Source: JBBTSG01 sp038064775 (lineage in GTDB: Bacteria; Patescibacteriota; Minisyncoccia; UBA6257; GWB1-50-10). Taken from it: 13,216 nt of DNA. This document shows, in pieces, positions 6,002 to 12,414 of this stretch (its first letter is position 1; every line of letters starts with the position of its first letter). The stretch spans positions 1 through 13,216 of the forward strand of contig JBBTSG010000021.1 in assembly GCA_038064775.1 (NCBI GenBank), written 5' to 3'. Made by a program: the position numbers and the translations under genes. The notes under the pieces are model-generated. The model did not search any database and was not told where the DNA came from. It saw only the letters and a list, made by a program, of their open reading frames with translations.

Positions 6002-7765
6002 ATGAGTAAAATTTTAGGAATAGATTTAGGAACAACTAATTCAGCAATGGCTGTTGTCGAAGGAGGCGAGCCGAGAGTTTTAGAAAACGAAGAAGGGAAT
6101 CGGACAACACCGTCAATAGTTTCCATTAATAAAAGCGGTGAACGGTTAACCGGTGTTTTAGCAAAACGCCAAGGCGTGGTTAATCCGAAGAACACGATTT
6201 TTTCGGTTAAGCGTTTAATTGGCCGGAAGTTTGACGATCCGGAAGTGCAAAAAGATAAAGCATGGCTTTCTTATGATATCCAAAAAGGCGCTCAAGGCGG
6301 CGTGGAAATAAAAATGTCCGCCCAAGGCGGATCCGCCTCGGGTGGAGGCGAGCGATGGTACAAACCGGAAGAAATTTCCGCGATGGTTCTCCAGAAACTC
6401 AAACTTGACGCTGAAGCAAAGCTTGGCGAAAAAATCGAAGAAGCAGTTATTACCGTGCCGGCTTATTTTGACGACAGCGAGCGGCAGGCGACAAAAAACG
6501 CCGGTGAAATCGCCGGTTTTAAAGTCCGCAGGATTATCAATGAACCGACCGCGGCGGCTTTAGCCTACGGGATCGATCAGAAGAAAGAAGAAAAAATAGC
6601 GGTTTACGATTTTGGTGGCGGCACTTTTGATATCTCTATCCTTGAGGTTGGTGAGGTGGATATGGGTGATGGCAAGAAAGAACCTCATATTGAGGTTAAG
6701 GCAACCGGTGGCGACACTCATTTGGGCGGTGATGATATTGATAAAAAAATTATTGAATATCTCGTTCTAGAATACAAAAAACAGGAAGGTATTGATATTT
6801 CAAAAGATCCGCTGGCTCTTCAGCGCCTTAAGGAAGCGGCCGAACGCGCGAAACACGAACTTTCAACAGCGATGGAGACAGAAATTAATTTGCCATATAT
6901 CAGTTCCGACACTTCAGGGCCGAAACATTTTTTAATGAAGCTCACACGGGCAAAACTTGAAGATTTAGTCCGTGATTTTGTTGATCGCTCGATTAAACTT
7001 GTAAAAGAAGCGGTTACCGCTCCTTCGCCAAAAGGCGCCGGTTTGAAATTAACCGATATCGATGAAATAGTTTTGGTTGGCGGTCAGACACGCATGCCTT
7101 TAATTCAAGAAGAAGTAAAAAAACTTTTTGGCAAAGAGCCACACAAAGGAATTAATCCTGACGAAGTAGTGGCGATTGGCGCGGCGGTTCAAGCCGGAAT
7201 TTTACAAGGGGACGTGAAAGATATTCTTCTTTTAGACGTCACTCCTTTAACCTTAAGCATTGAAACTTTAGGAGCGGTAGCAACACCAATGATTCCGAAA
7301 AACACCACCGTGCCAACGGCAAAAAGCCAAACTTTTTCAACGGCTGGCGACAATCAGACATCGGTTGAAATCCATGTTGGTCAGGGCGAGCGGCCAATNN
7401 NNNNNNNNNNNNNNNNNNNNNNNNNNNNNNNNNNNNNNNNNNNNNNNNNNNNNNNNNNNNNNNNNNNNNNNNNNNNNNNNNNNNNNNNNNNNNNNNNNAA
7501 AAAACGCGATCTTATCGAAGCTAAAAATCAAGCGGAGTCGCTAATTTATGTTGCTGAAAAAAGTTTAAAGGAAGGGGGTGAAAAAGTGCCGGCAGCAATA
7601 AATGATACTATAAATAAAAAAATTGAAGATTTGAAAACAGTGAAAGACAAAGATGATAGTGAAGCCATTAAAGCCGCAGTAAAAGCCTTATCAGAGGAAC
7701 TCCAAAAAATAGGCGAATCGTTGTATAATAAAAAGGACAATGGGCCCGAACCTAACAGTAATTAG
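6002..7765 (+). CDS. dnaK: Molecular chaperone DnaK (Hsp70), interrupted by an assembly gap
   Basis: The ATPase domain shows GIDLGTTNSAMAVVEGG at the N-terminus, INEPTAAALAYG, YDFGGGTFDISILEVGE and LVGGQTRMPLIQEEV. The interdomain linker KDILLLDVTPLTLSIETLG and the start of the substrate domain (VEIHVGQGERP) follow. A 100-N gap then hides most of the beta-sandwich; from the family about 80 residues should be missing, not the 33-34 the gap length suggests. The helical lid resumes at KKRDLIEAKNQAE and ends in a short tail without an EEVD-like end. Residues 106-117 (SAQGGSASGGGE) are an insertion absent from usual DnaK, encoded by a double-hairpin repeat. DnaK binds unfolded peptides in an ATP cycle with DnaJ and GrpE. 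It overlaps the next gene by 26 bp. Confidence 0.97.
   Translation: MSKILGIDLGTTNSAMAVVEGGEPRVLENEEGNRTTPSIVSINKSGERLTGVLAKRQGVVNPKNTIFSVKRLIGRKFDDPEVQKDKAWLSYDIQKGAQGGVEIKMSAQGGSASGGGERWYKPEEISAMVLQKLKLDAEAKLGEKIEEAVITVPAYFDDSERQATKNAGEIAGFKVRRIINEPTAAALAYGIDQKKEEKIAVYDFGGGTFDISILEVGEVDMGDGKKEPHIEVKATGGDTHLGGDDIDKKIIEYLVLEYKKQEGIDISKDPLALQRLKEAAERAKHELSTAMETEINLPYISSDTSGPKHFLMKLTRAKLEDLVRDFVDRSIKLVKEAVTAPSPKGAGLKLTDIDEIVLVGGQTRMPLIQEEVKKLFGKEPHKGINPDEVVAIGAAVQAGILQGDVKDILLLDVTPLTLSIETLGAVATPMIPKNTTVPTAKSQTFSTAGDNQTSVEIHVGQGERPXXXXXXXXXXXXXXXXXXXXXXXXXXXXXXXXXXKKRDLIEAKNQAESLIYVAEKSLKEGGEKVPAAINDTINKKIEDLKTVKDKDDSEAIKAAVKALSEELQKIGESLYNKKDNGPEPNSN
6317..6346 (+). repeat. Tandem double-hairpin palindromic element inside dnaK
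   Basis: Hairpin A is TCCGCC-CAA-GGCGGA (6317-6331). Hairpin B is TCCGCC-TCG-GGTGGA (6332-6346), with one G-T pair. It translates as S-A-Q-G-G-S-A-S-G-G, starting at residue 106 of DnaK, a surface region before the YKPEEISAMVL helix. A related copy lies in dnaJ at 9048-9077 in the same reading frame. Confidence 0.8.
7399..7498. other. Assembly gap (100 N) within dnaK
   Basis: Exactly 100 undetermined bases. The round number marks a scaffolding placeholder. The family alignment implies about 240 bp missing here, covering much of the substrate-binding beta domain. Confidence 0.95.
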
Positions 7766-8792
7766 CCAATCAAAAGAAGAGGAGATTGACGCTCATCCGC
7801 TTAAAATTACAATACTCGCTTTAATCGGAGCGGCGCTTGGTATTTTTACTACTTACTATTTCAATCAATTTCTTCAACTAGCGGATTATATTTACCTGAC
7901 TATTAGTTTTATTTTCGGCGCTTTTTTTGTGGTTTTCGCGGTCTTAAACGCTGTTTTTATAAAAAGTTCCGCGCGATTAGAAACTATTCTTGCTTTTCAG
8001 GTTTTAGTGGCACTCTCAATTTTTTACAACCATCTCTATCCCTCGCCTTCTCTAGTTCTTATCGGTGGCGGCGTTATTTTCTTTATGTTTTTAGGGACAG
8101 CGGTTGCCCGAGGCAAAAAAACTATTGATAACAGTTTGAAAGTGAATTTTTTTAGCGTGGCGAAAACTGTTGTTCCTCGGGCGATAAGTGGCGTTCTTAT
8201 TTTTTTGAGTGTTATTATTTATTTAAATTATTTTGAATGGGGAAAATTTAACGAGATAATTGGCAAAAAACTTGTTTCCGAAATTTTAACGGCAAGCAAC
8301 CCAATAGTTAATTTATTTTTTACTGGCGTTTCTTTTGATCAAAGCACTCATATTTTTTTAAAAGGCATTGTTCAATCACAAATTAATCAACAGCCGCCAC
8401 AGTCGGATATTATTAGCCGCTCGGGTAATAATTTTCTTGATGATTTTAAGAGTTTGCCTAGCGAACTAAAGGATAAATTTATTAATGAATCAGTGGTTAA
8501 CCTTCAGAAGTCAATCGTTGGTTTTGTTGGGCCATTTGACGTCACCAAAAATGCTAAAGAAGTCGCTTATGACTTGATTAAAGGGCAAATCGATAAGCTT
8601 TCCGCGCAAGTGAAATCAATTCTAGGACTAGTCGTGGCTTTTGTCGCTTTCCTTATGTTCAAAAGCTTTGCCGTACTATTTTATTGGCTGATTGAATTTT
8701 TGGCTTTCTTTGTTTTTAAATTTTTAGTAGCGATAAACTTTGCCCATTTTGGTTTACAAACACGCAGTCGTGAATTTGTTATTTTGAGTTAA
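7740..8792 (+). CDS. Unknown multi-pass membrane protein encoded between dnaK and dnaJ
   Basis: I do not recognise a family for this 350-residue protein. It has a short acidic start, about five predicted membrane segments in the first half (roughly residues 22-40, 49-73, 81-96, 103-124, 145-163), a soluble helical middle of about 130 residues (170-292; LPSELKDKFINESVVNLQKS and a conserved-looking FVGPFDV), and two more hydrophobic segments at the end (293-311, 313-337). It starts within dnaK, overlapping it by 26 bp in another frame, and ends 9 bp before dnaJ, so it is a true member of the heat-shock operon and probably translationally coupled to dnaK. The only ATG that fits is at 7740. The position suggests a membrane stress or membrane-protein quality role, but that is inference from context alone. 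Confidence 0.8.
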   Translation: MGPNLTVISQSKEEEIDAHPLKITILALIGAALGIFTTYYFNQFLQLADYIYLTISFIFGAFFVVFAVLNAVFIKSSARLETILAFQVLVALSIFYNHLYPSPSLVLIGGGVIFFMFLGTAVARGKKTIDNSLKVNFFSVAKTVVPRAISGVLIFLSVIIYLNYFEWGKFNEIIGKKLVSEILTASNPIVNLFFTGVSFDQSTHIFLKGIVQSQINQQPPQSDIISRSGNNFLDDFKSLPSELKDKFINESVVNLQKSIVGFVGPFDVTKNAKEVAYDLIKGQIDKLSAQVKSILGLVVAFVAFLMFKSFAVLFYWLIEFLAFFVFKFLVAINFAHFGLQTRSREFVILS

Positions 8793-8801
8793 AACCAATT
8801 T

Positions 8802-9935
8802 ATGGCGCAGAAAGATTATTACAAAGTTTTAGGCGTACAGCGTGGCTCTTCTGAGGAAGATATAAAAAAGGCGTATCGGAAGCTTGCTCACCAATATCAT
8901 CCGGATAAAGCTGGCGGTAACGAATCAAAATTTAAAGAAATCAACGAGGCCTACCAAATTCTTTCAAACAAAGAAAAAAGAGCGCAGTACGATCGTTTTG
9001 GCCAAGTTTTTGAAGGTGGTGGCGGTATGCCGAACTGGGGCGATTTTTCCGCCCAAGGCGGACCAGCCTCGGGCTGGGGCTTTGGTGACAATATCAATTG
9101 GAGTAACATCAACGAAATGGGAGATTTAGGCGATGTTTTTGAAAGTATTTTTGAACAATTTGGTGGCGGTCGCGGTCCGCGTAGGCAAACTTACACGCGA
9201 GGAGCGGACGTGGAAATGGTTCAAGAATTAACTTTGGAAGAAGCGTTTTCTGGCGTTTCGCGGAAGGTCAAATTTGAAACTTACGTCACTTGTGAAACCT
9301 GTAAAGGCGTCGGTTATGACAAAGCAAAAGGATTAACTGCTTGCGGCACTTGCCAAGGTCGGGGAGAAATCAGGGAACAACAAAAAACTTTTTTCGGAAA
9401 TTTCTCTCAAGTTAAAGCTTGTCCAGCTTGTCATGGTCGGGGCGAAAAGCCGAATGCACCGTGTAAAAGTTGTGCTGGTGTGGGCCGCGTAATTGGTGGA
9501 CGGACTGCTGAAATTAAAATTGCCTCCGGCGTGGAAGACGGCCAGGTGATTAAAATAGTCGGAATGGGCGAAGCCGGCGAGCAGGCGAGCGCGACAGGGG
9601 ACTTGTATGTCATTGTAAAAGTCAAAGCTCATCCAATTTTTGAAAGGAAGAAAAATGATCTTTACGCCGTAAAAGAAATAAAATTAAGCGAAGCGGTTTT
9701 GGGGAAAGCGATTGAGTTTAAGGATTTGAATGGCGAGGTATTTACCGTGAAAATTCCGCCGGATTTCAGTTTGCGGGAAAAACTTCAGGTTGCGGGCCGC
9801 GGGATGCCTCGTTTCGGCACTTTTTCTAGCCACTTGGGCCGCGGCGATTTATATGTATCGTTTAATTTAAAGACGCCGAAGCATTTATCGGTAAAAGCGA
9901 AAAAAATAATTGAGGACTTGGAAGGAGAATTATAG
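8802..9935 (+). CDS. dnaJ: Co-chaperone DnaJ (Hsp40)
   Basis: A 377-residue type I Hsp40. The J domain (1-70) holds the HPD triad at 33-35, which drives DnaK ATP hydrolysis. A Gly-rich linker follows. The zinc domain has all four CxxCxGxG repeats, beginning at residues 164 (CETCKGVG), 181 (CGTCQGRG), 207 (CPACHGRG) and 221 (CKSCAGVG). Two C-terminal substrate-binding domains come next, with GDLYVIVKVKAHPIFERK and RGDLYVSFNLKTP. Residues 83-92 (SAQGGPASGW) in the linker are encoded by the same double-hairpin repeat as in dnaK. It is the last gene of the operon, followed at once by a large branched palindrome. Confidence 0.97.
   Translation: MAQKDYYKVLGVQRGSSEEDIKKAYRKLAHQYHPDKAGGNESKFKEINEAYQILSNKEKRAQYDRFGQVFEGGGGMPNWGDFSAQGGPASGWGFGDNINWSNINEMGDLGDVFESIFEQFGGGRGPRRQTYTRGADVEMVQELTLEEAFSGVSRKVKFETYVTCETCKGVGYDKAKGLTACGTCQGRGEIREQQKTFFGNFSQVKACPACHGRGEKPNAPCKSCAGVGRVIGGRTAEIKIASGVEDGQVIKIVGMGEAGEQASATGDLYVIVKVKAHPIFERKKNDLYAVKEIKLSEAVLGKAIEFKDLNGEVFTVKIPPDFSLREKLQVAGRGMPRFGTFSSHLGRGDLYVSFNLKTPKHLSVKAKKIIEDLEGEL
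9048..9077 (+). repeat. Tandem double-hairpin palindromic element inside dnaJ
   Basis: Hairpin A (9048-9062) is identical to the dnaK copy: TCCGCC-CAA-GGCGGA. Hairpin B is CCAGCC-TCG-GGCTGG (9063-9077-area), with both arms changed relative to dnaK so that pairing is kept. Over 33 bases the two copies agree at 28. It is read as S-A-Q-G-G-P-A-S-G-W in the Gly-rich linker, a place tolerant of insertions. Confidence 0.8.
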
Positions 9936-9942
9936 TTTTACC

Positions 9943-10010
9943 CCGTTAGAAATCCGCCCTCCTTCGGAGTGGCGGTAGCCACCTTGGGGCGGTTTATTTC
10001 TAAACGGGGT
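9943..10010. repeat. Large branched palindrome after dnaJ (cloverleaf-like)
   Basis: The outer arms (ACCCCGTTAGAAAT near 9944-9957, and ATTTCTAAACGGGGT ending at 10010) pair almost fully, continued by CCGCC with GGCGG. Inside are two smaller hairpins: CTCC-TTC-GGAG (about 9960-9970) and GTGGC-GGTA-GCCAC (about 9970-9983). The predicted fold is a junction with a long outer stem. It follows the dnaJ stop by 8 bases and could end or protect the operon message, though no T-run follows. The last base of the arm is the first base of the next promoter's -35 box. Confidence 0.72.
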
Positions 10011-10037
10011 TGACTCCTTTTAATATTTTGCTAATAT
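10010..10037 (+). promoter_or_regulatory. Promoter of the rplJ-rplL operon
   Basis: TTGACT (10010-10015) and TAATAT (10032-10037) are spaced by 16 nt, each close to the sigma70 consensus. The predicted start at about 10044 lies just before the L10 leader. Confidence 0.75.
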
Positions 10038-10047
10038 ACAAATATAA

Positions 10048-10168
10048 CCGTAGACAGTCCCGACGTAAAGTCGGGATCCCGATCGAAACATCGGGATAGG
10101 CAGCTCTAAAAAGCAGAAGCCCTACCTAGGCAATACAGAGTTTTAATAACTCTAAAGATTGTCTGCGG
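10048..10168 (+). promoter_or_regulatory. L10 ribosomal protein leader RNA
   Basis: Upstream of rplJ, CCGTAGACAG (10048-10057) pairs with TTGTCTGCGG (10159-10168) to close the leader. Inside, the conserved-looking CCTACCTAGGCAAT (10121-10134) and the AGAGTT-TTAAT-AACTCT hairpin (10137-10153) fit the known L10 leader, which L10 with L7/L12 binds to control its own operon. A tandem double hairpin at 10058-10096 enlarges one arm and looks inserted. Confidence 0.8.
10058..10096 (+). repeat. Tandem double-hairpin element inserted in the L10 leader
   Basis: TCCCGAC-GTAAA-GTCGGGA (10058-10076) is followed with no gap by TCCCGAT-CGAAAC-ATCGGGA (10077-10096-area). Both stems are perfect seven-pair hairpins. 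The two-hairpin plan is the same as in the dnaK and dnaJ elements, with different stem sequences. It sits in a part of the leader that varies among species, so folding of the conserved core may be kept. Confidence 0.75.
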
Positions 10169-10185
10169 CAAAGGTCGCAGTTTTT
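10163..10185 (+). terminator. Attenuator-like hairpin with T-run after the L10 leader
   Basis: CTGCGG (10163-10168) pairs with TCGCAG (10175-10180), with one G-T pair and a 6-nt loop, and is followed by TTTTT before the gap. The left arm is shared with the closing stem of the leader, so the two folds exclude each other, as expected of an attenuator. The sequence after it is missing. Confidence 0.65.
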
Positions 10186-10285
10186 NNNNNNNNNNNNNNN
10201 NNNNNNNNNNNNNNNNNNNNNNNNNNNNNNNNNNNNNNNNNNNNNNNNNNNNNNNNNNNNNNNNNNNNNNNNNNNNNNNNNNNNN
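10186..10285. other. Assembly gap (100 N) before rplJ
   Basis: Exactly 100 undetermined bases between the leader hairpin and the rplJ start. True length is unknown, so the spacing of the leader to the gene, and any ribosome site, cannot be read. Confidence 0.95.
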
Positions 10286-10792
10286 ATGGCTAAGACAAAA
10301 ACACAAAAAATTAAAGCAGTAGAAACAGGAGAAACTGACTTAAAAAAGAGTCAGACGGTTGTGATTGGCGATTTCACTGGTCTTACGGTGAACGATATGA
10401 ATATTTTCCGGAAAGAACTTAGTGTGATGGGCGCGAAGCTTTCGGTCGTAAAAAAGCGCTTACTAAAACTTATTTTTGAGAAAAGCGGAATGACGTTTGA
10501 TCCAAAGCAGTTTGCCGGCCAAACAAGCGTGGTATTTTCGCCGAAAGACATTGTGGAAACTGCCGGCGCGGTTTATAAATTCTCCAAATCAAAAAAGGAG
10601 ATGTTTAAGATATTGGGTGGCTTTGAGGTGAGTGAGAAGAAATTTGTAAACGCTCTTGATGTAAAAAGAATTGGTCAGTTACCGAGCCGAGAGGTTCTTT
10701 TGGGACAGTTAGTCGGCATGCTTATCACGCCGATTCGCCAGTTCTTGTATGTCTTGGATCAGAAATCAAAACAAACGGTCGAAGTTAAATAA
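10286..10792 (+). CDS. rplJ: 50S ribosomal protein L10
   Basis: A 168-residue L10: basic start MAKTKTQK, then LKKSQTVVIGDFTGLTVNDM, LSVVKKRLLKLIFEKSG for rRNA binding, and a C-terminal helix (FLYVLDQKSKQ) that carries L7/L12 dimers. It forms the stalk base of the large subunit and, in other bacteria, controls its own operon by binding the leader. The ATG is the first base after the gap, so an upstream start cannot be excluded, although MAKTKxQK is a usual L10 start. rplL follows 15 bp later. Confidence 0.95.
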   Translation: MAKTKTQKIKAVETGETDLKKSQTVVIGDFTGLTVNDMNIFRKELSVMGAKLSVVKKRLLKLIFEKSGMTFDPKQFAGQTSVVFSPKDIVETAGAVYKFSKSKKEMFKILGGFEVSEKKFVNALDVKRIGQLPSREVLLGQLVGMLITPIRQFLYVLDQKSKQTVEVK

Positions 10793-10807
10793 CAATTAAT
10801 AATTAAA

Positions 10808-11176
10808 ATGGAAAAACACAAAGATTTAATTGAAAAAGTAGAAAAAATGACGGTGCTTGAGCTCTCCGAGCTTGTGAAAGCGCTTGAAGAAAAATTTGGC
10901 GTTTCAGCGGCTGCGATGTCTGTGGCGGCGCCTGGCGCCGGTGGTGGAGCTGGCGCGGAAGAAAAAACTTCTTGGGATGTGGTTTTAATCTCCGGCGGCG
11001 ATCAGAAAATAAACGTTATTAAGATTGTAAAGGAAGTGGCTGGTATTGGCTTACAGGAAGCGAAAGCGCTTGTTGATAGCGCGCCGAAACCGGTGAAGAC
11101 AGGATTGAAAAAGGAAGACGCGGATGAATTGAAAAAGAAATTGGAAGCGGTCGGCGCGGTAGTAGAATTGAAATAA
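10808..11176 (+). CDS. rplL: 50S ribosomal protein L7/L12
   Basis: A 122-residue protein with the N-terminal dimer region (IEKVEKMTVLELSELVKALE), the flexible Ala/Gly hinge (AAPGAGGGAGAE, about residues 40-52), and the C-terminal globular domain (INVIKIVKEVAGIGLQEAKALVD, then KEDADELKKKLEAVGAVVELK) that recruits translation GTPases. Length and order are normal. It is co-transcribed with rplJ. Confidence 0.97.
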   Translation: MEKHKDLIEKVEKMTVLELSELVKALEEKFGVSAAAMSVAAPGAGGGAGAEEKTSWDVVLISGGDQKINVIKIVKEVAGIGLQEAKALVDSAPKPVKTGLKKEDADELKKKLEAVGAVVELK

Positions 11177-11187
11177 TAAAAAATCAT

Positions 11188-11364
11188 TCACTCGTTCATA
11201 CGCCTGCGTGATTTAAAATTATCCTCGCTTACTCGCTCCTCGCCACCCAACTCGCCTTACGGCGGGGGACCTGGCTCGGGACGCGGTTCGCTCGGTAATT
11301 TTTATCAATCACTCCGGCAATATTCACTCGTGAATAATTTTTATAGAAGGTGAGTATGTGAGAT
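11188..11364. other. Intergenic region with imperfect palindrome and small hairpins
   Basis: No gene is seen. Imperfect arms at 11208-11228 and 11290-11312 (both starting GTGATT when read inward on opposite strands) enclose a GC-rich core with CGCC-TTAC-GGCG at about 11253-11264. A separate hairpin, TATTCAC-TC-GTGAATA, lies at 11321-11336. It looks like another repeat element between the ribosomal operon and its terminator. Confidence 0.5.
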
Positions 11365-11397
11365 AAAAAAGACGCCGTTTACAAAGGCGTCTTTTTT
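11365..11397 (+). terminator. Strong intrinsic terminator after rplL
   Basis: GACGCC (11371-11376) pairs with GGCGTC (11386-11391) across a 9-nt loop, flanked by six A and six T, giving a 12-pair stem with a T-run. It can work in both directions and probably ends the rplJ-rplL transcript. Confidence 0.88.
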
Positions 11398-11406
11398 GTT
11401 TATCTT
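11378..11406 (+). promoter_or_regulatory. Possible tRNA promoter nested in the terminator
   Basis: TTTACA (11378-11383, in the terminator loop) and TATCTT (11401-11406) are 17 nt apart. The predicted start is at about 11413, three bases before the tRNA. The -10 match is moderate, so this is tentative. Confidence 0.4.
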
Positions 11407-11415
11407 GATTTTGAC

Positions 11416-11490
11416 GCGCCCTTAGCTCAGTGGTAGAGCGTTCGATTCACATTCGAAAGGTCGTTGGTCCGATCCCAACAGGGCGCACCA
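11416..11490 (+). tRNA. tRNA-Val (anticodon CAC)
   Basis: A full cloverleaf of 75 nt with encoded CCA. The acceptor GCGCCCT pairs with AGGGCGC; D arm GCTC-AGTGGTA-GAGC; anticodon arm TTCGA-TTCACAT-TCGAA with CAC at positions 34-36 reading GUG; T arm GTTGG-TCCGATC-CCAAC. The T loop starts TCC in place of the near-universal TTC, so position 55 is C where pseudouridine is normally made. The metG-like gene starts 12 bp later with no terminator between. Confidence 0.93.
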
Positions 11491-11502
11491 AGCCAAATTT
11501 TT

Positions 11503-11835
11503 ATGGAAACCGTTTCTTTTGAAGATTTCAAAAAACTTGATTTGAGGGTAGGGAAAATACTTGAAGCTGAAGCGGTTACCGGATCAGAAAAGCTCGTTAA
11601 ATTACAGGTTGATTTAGGCGCGGAAATCGGCAAACGCCAGATTTTGGCTGGCATTATAAAAGATCATCCGCCGGAAACTTTAATTGGCCGGGAAATAATT
11701 GTAGTAGCGAATCTTGAACCGAGAAAATTAATGGGTTTTGAAAGTCAGGGAATGTTGCTTGCCGCATCAGACGGCGAAGCGGTTGTTTTGCTAGAACCGG
11801 AAAAAGAAACGCCACCCGGCGCAACAATTCGTTAA
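11503..11835 (+). CDS. Stand-alone tRNA-binding protein, MetRS beta/C-terminal domain type
   Basis: A 110-residue OB-fold protein: FEDFKKLDLRVGKILEAE, then KLVKLQVDLGAEIGKRQILAGI, VVANLEPRKLMGFESQGMLLAA. This is the EMAP-II/Arc1p-like tRNA-binding domain usually fused to the C-terminus of methionyl-tRNA synthetase, which dimerises the enzyme and aids tRNA binding. Here it is a separate gene, as in some bacteria and archaea; CsaA-like chaperones share the fold, but GKRQILAGI and NLEPRKLMG fit MetRS beta better. The start is ATG 11503; an upstream GTG at 11464 would fall inside the tRNA and is rejected. It is probably co-transcribed with the tRNA. Confidence 0.88.
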   Translation: METVSFEDFKKLDLRVGKILEAEAVTGSEKLVKLQVDLGAEIGKRQILAGIIKDHPPETLIGREIIVVANLEPRKLMGFESQGMLLAASDGEAVVLLEPEKETPPGATIR

Positions 11836-11857
11836 ATTAATTTAATCAAAAATTGAA

Positions 11858-12367
11858 ATGGATATTTTCGCTCATGGCCTTTGGTCTGTTGTGGCGGCGA
11901 AATTCGCAAAACGCGCCGTGCCGTTCAAAAATTTAAATTTGGGCTGGGCGGCGTTTTGGGGAATCGCGCCAGATTTATTTTCTTTCGGCATTCTATTTAT
12001 CGTAAATATTTTCAGCAATGGCTTTGCGGCGCCGCGTTTTATGGGACCGGACGGCGTTCCCGATCCGAATCTAATTCCAAGTTATATTCACGCGCTTTAC
12101 AATATTACACATAGTTTTTTTACTTTCGGTTTAGGTTTTGTGATTGGTTGGTTAATCTTAAAACGGCCGCCGTGGGAAATGTTTGGTTGGGCGCTCCATA
12201 TTTTTATTGATATTTTCACTCATACCTCAAAATTTTTTCCCACGCCTTTTCTTTGGCCATTTTTCCGCACTGAATTTAATGGCCTGTCTTGGGCAACGCC
12301 GTGGTTTTTAGTAACTAATTACGCAGTTTTATTAGTTGTCTATTCTCTGCTTTTCATTCTCCCTTGA
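11858..12367 (+). CDS. Putative membrane-bound metal-dependent hydrolase (YdjM/DUF457-like)
   Basis: A 169-residue membrane protein with about four hydrophobic segments and a conserved-looking set of His and Asp: His6 (MDIFAHGLW), PD at 38-39 (APDLFSFGI), His78 and His85 (YIHALYNITHSFF), His114, Asp118 and His122 (LHIFIDIFTHTSKFFPTP). This spacing recalls the YdjM/DUF457 group of inner-membrane proteins annotated as metal-dependent hydrolases, whose substrate is not known. It starts 22 bp after the MetRS-type gene, has no clear ribosome site, and ends with TGA, showing that TGA is a stop here. Confidence 0.65.
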   Translation: MDIFAHGLWSVVAAKFAKRAVPFKNLNLGWAAFWGIAPDLFSFGILFIVNIFSNGFAAPRFMGPDGVPDPNLIPSYIHALYNITHSFFTFGLGFVIGWLILKRPPWEMFGWALHIFIDIFTHTSKFFPTPFLWPFFRTEFNGLSWATPWFLVTNYAVLLVVYSLLFILP

Positions 12368-12379
12368 TAAATAGGTATC

Positions 12380-12408
12380 TAGACAAAATTTAGAGTAGTA
12401 ATTAATAT
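12380..12408 (+). promoter_or_regulatory. Promoter for the cyclophilin gene (leaderless type)
   Basis: TAGACA (12380-12385) and TAATAT (12403-12408) are 17 nt apart. The start of transcription should fall at about 12414-12415, on the ATG at 12415, giving a leaderless message, and no Shine-Dalgarno site is present. Confidence 0.68.
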
Positions 12409-12414
12409 TTATAT

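Noticed and set aside
5914..6195. Minus-strand open frame before dnaK
   Set aside because: It is antisense to the dnaK start and to the palindromic spacer; no recognisable product.
11464..11502. GTG start for the MetRS beta-type gene inside the tRNA
   Set aside because: It would add residues encoded by the tRNA T arm; the ATG at 11503 gives the normal domain start.
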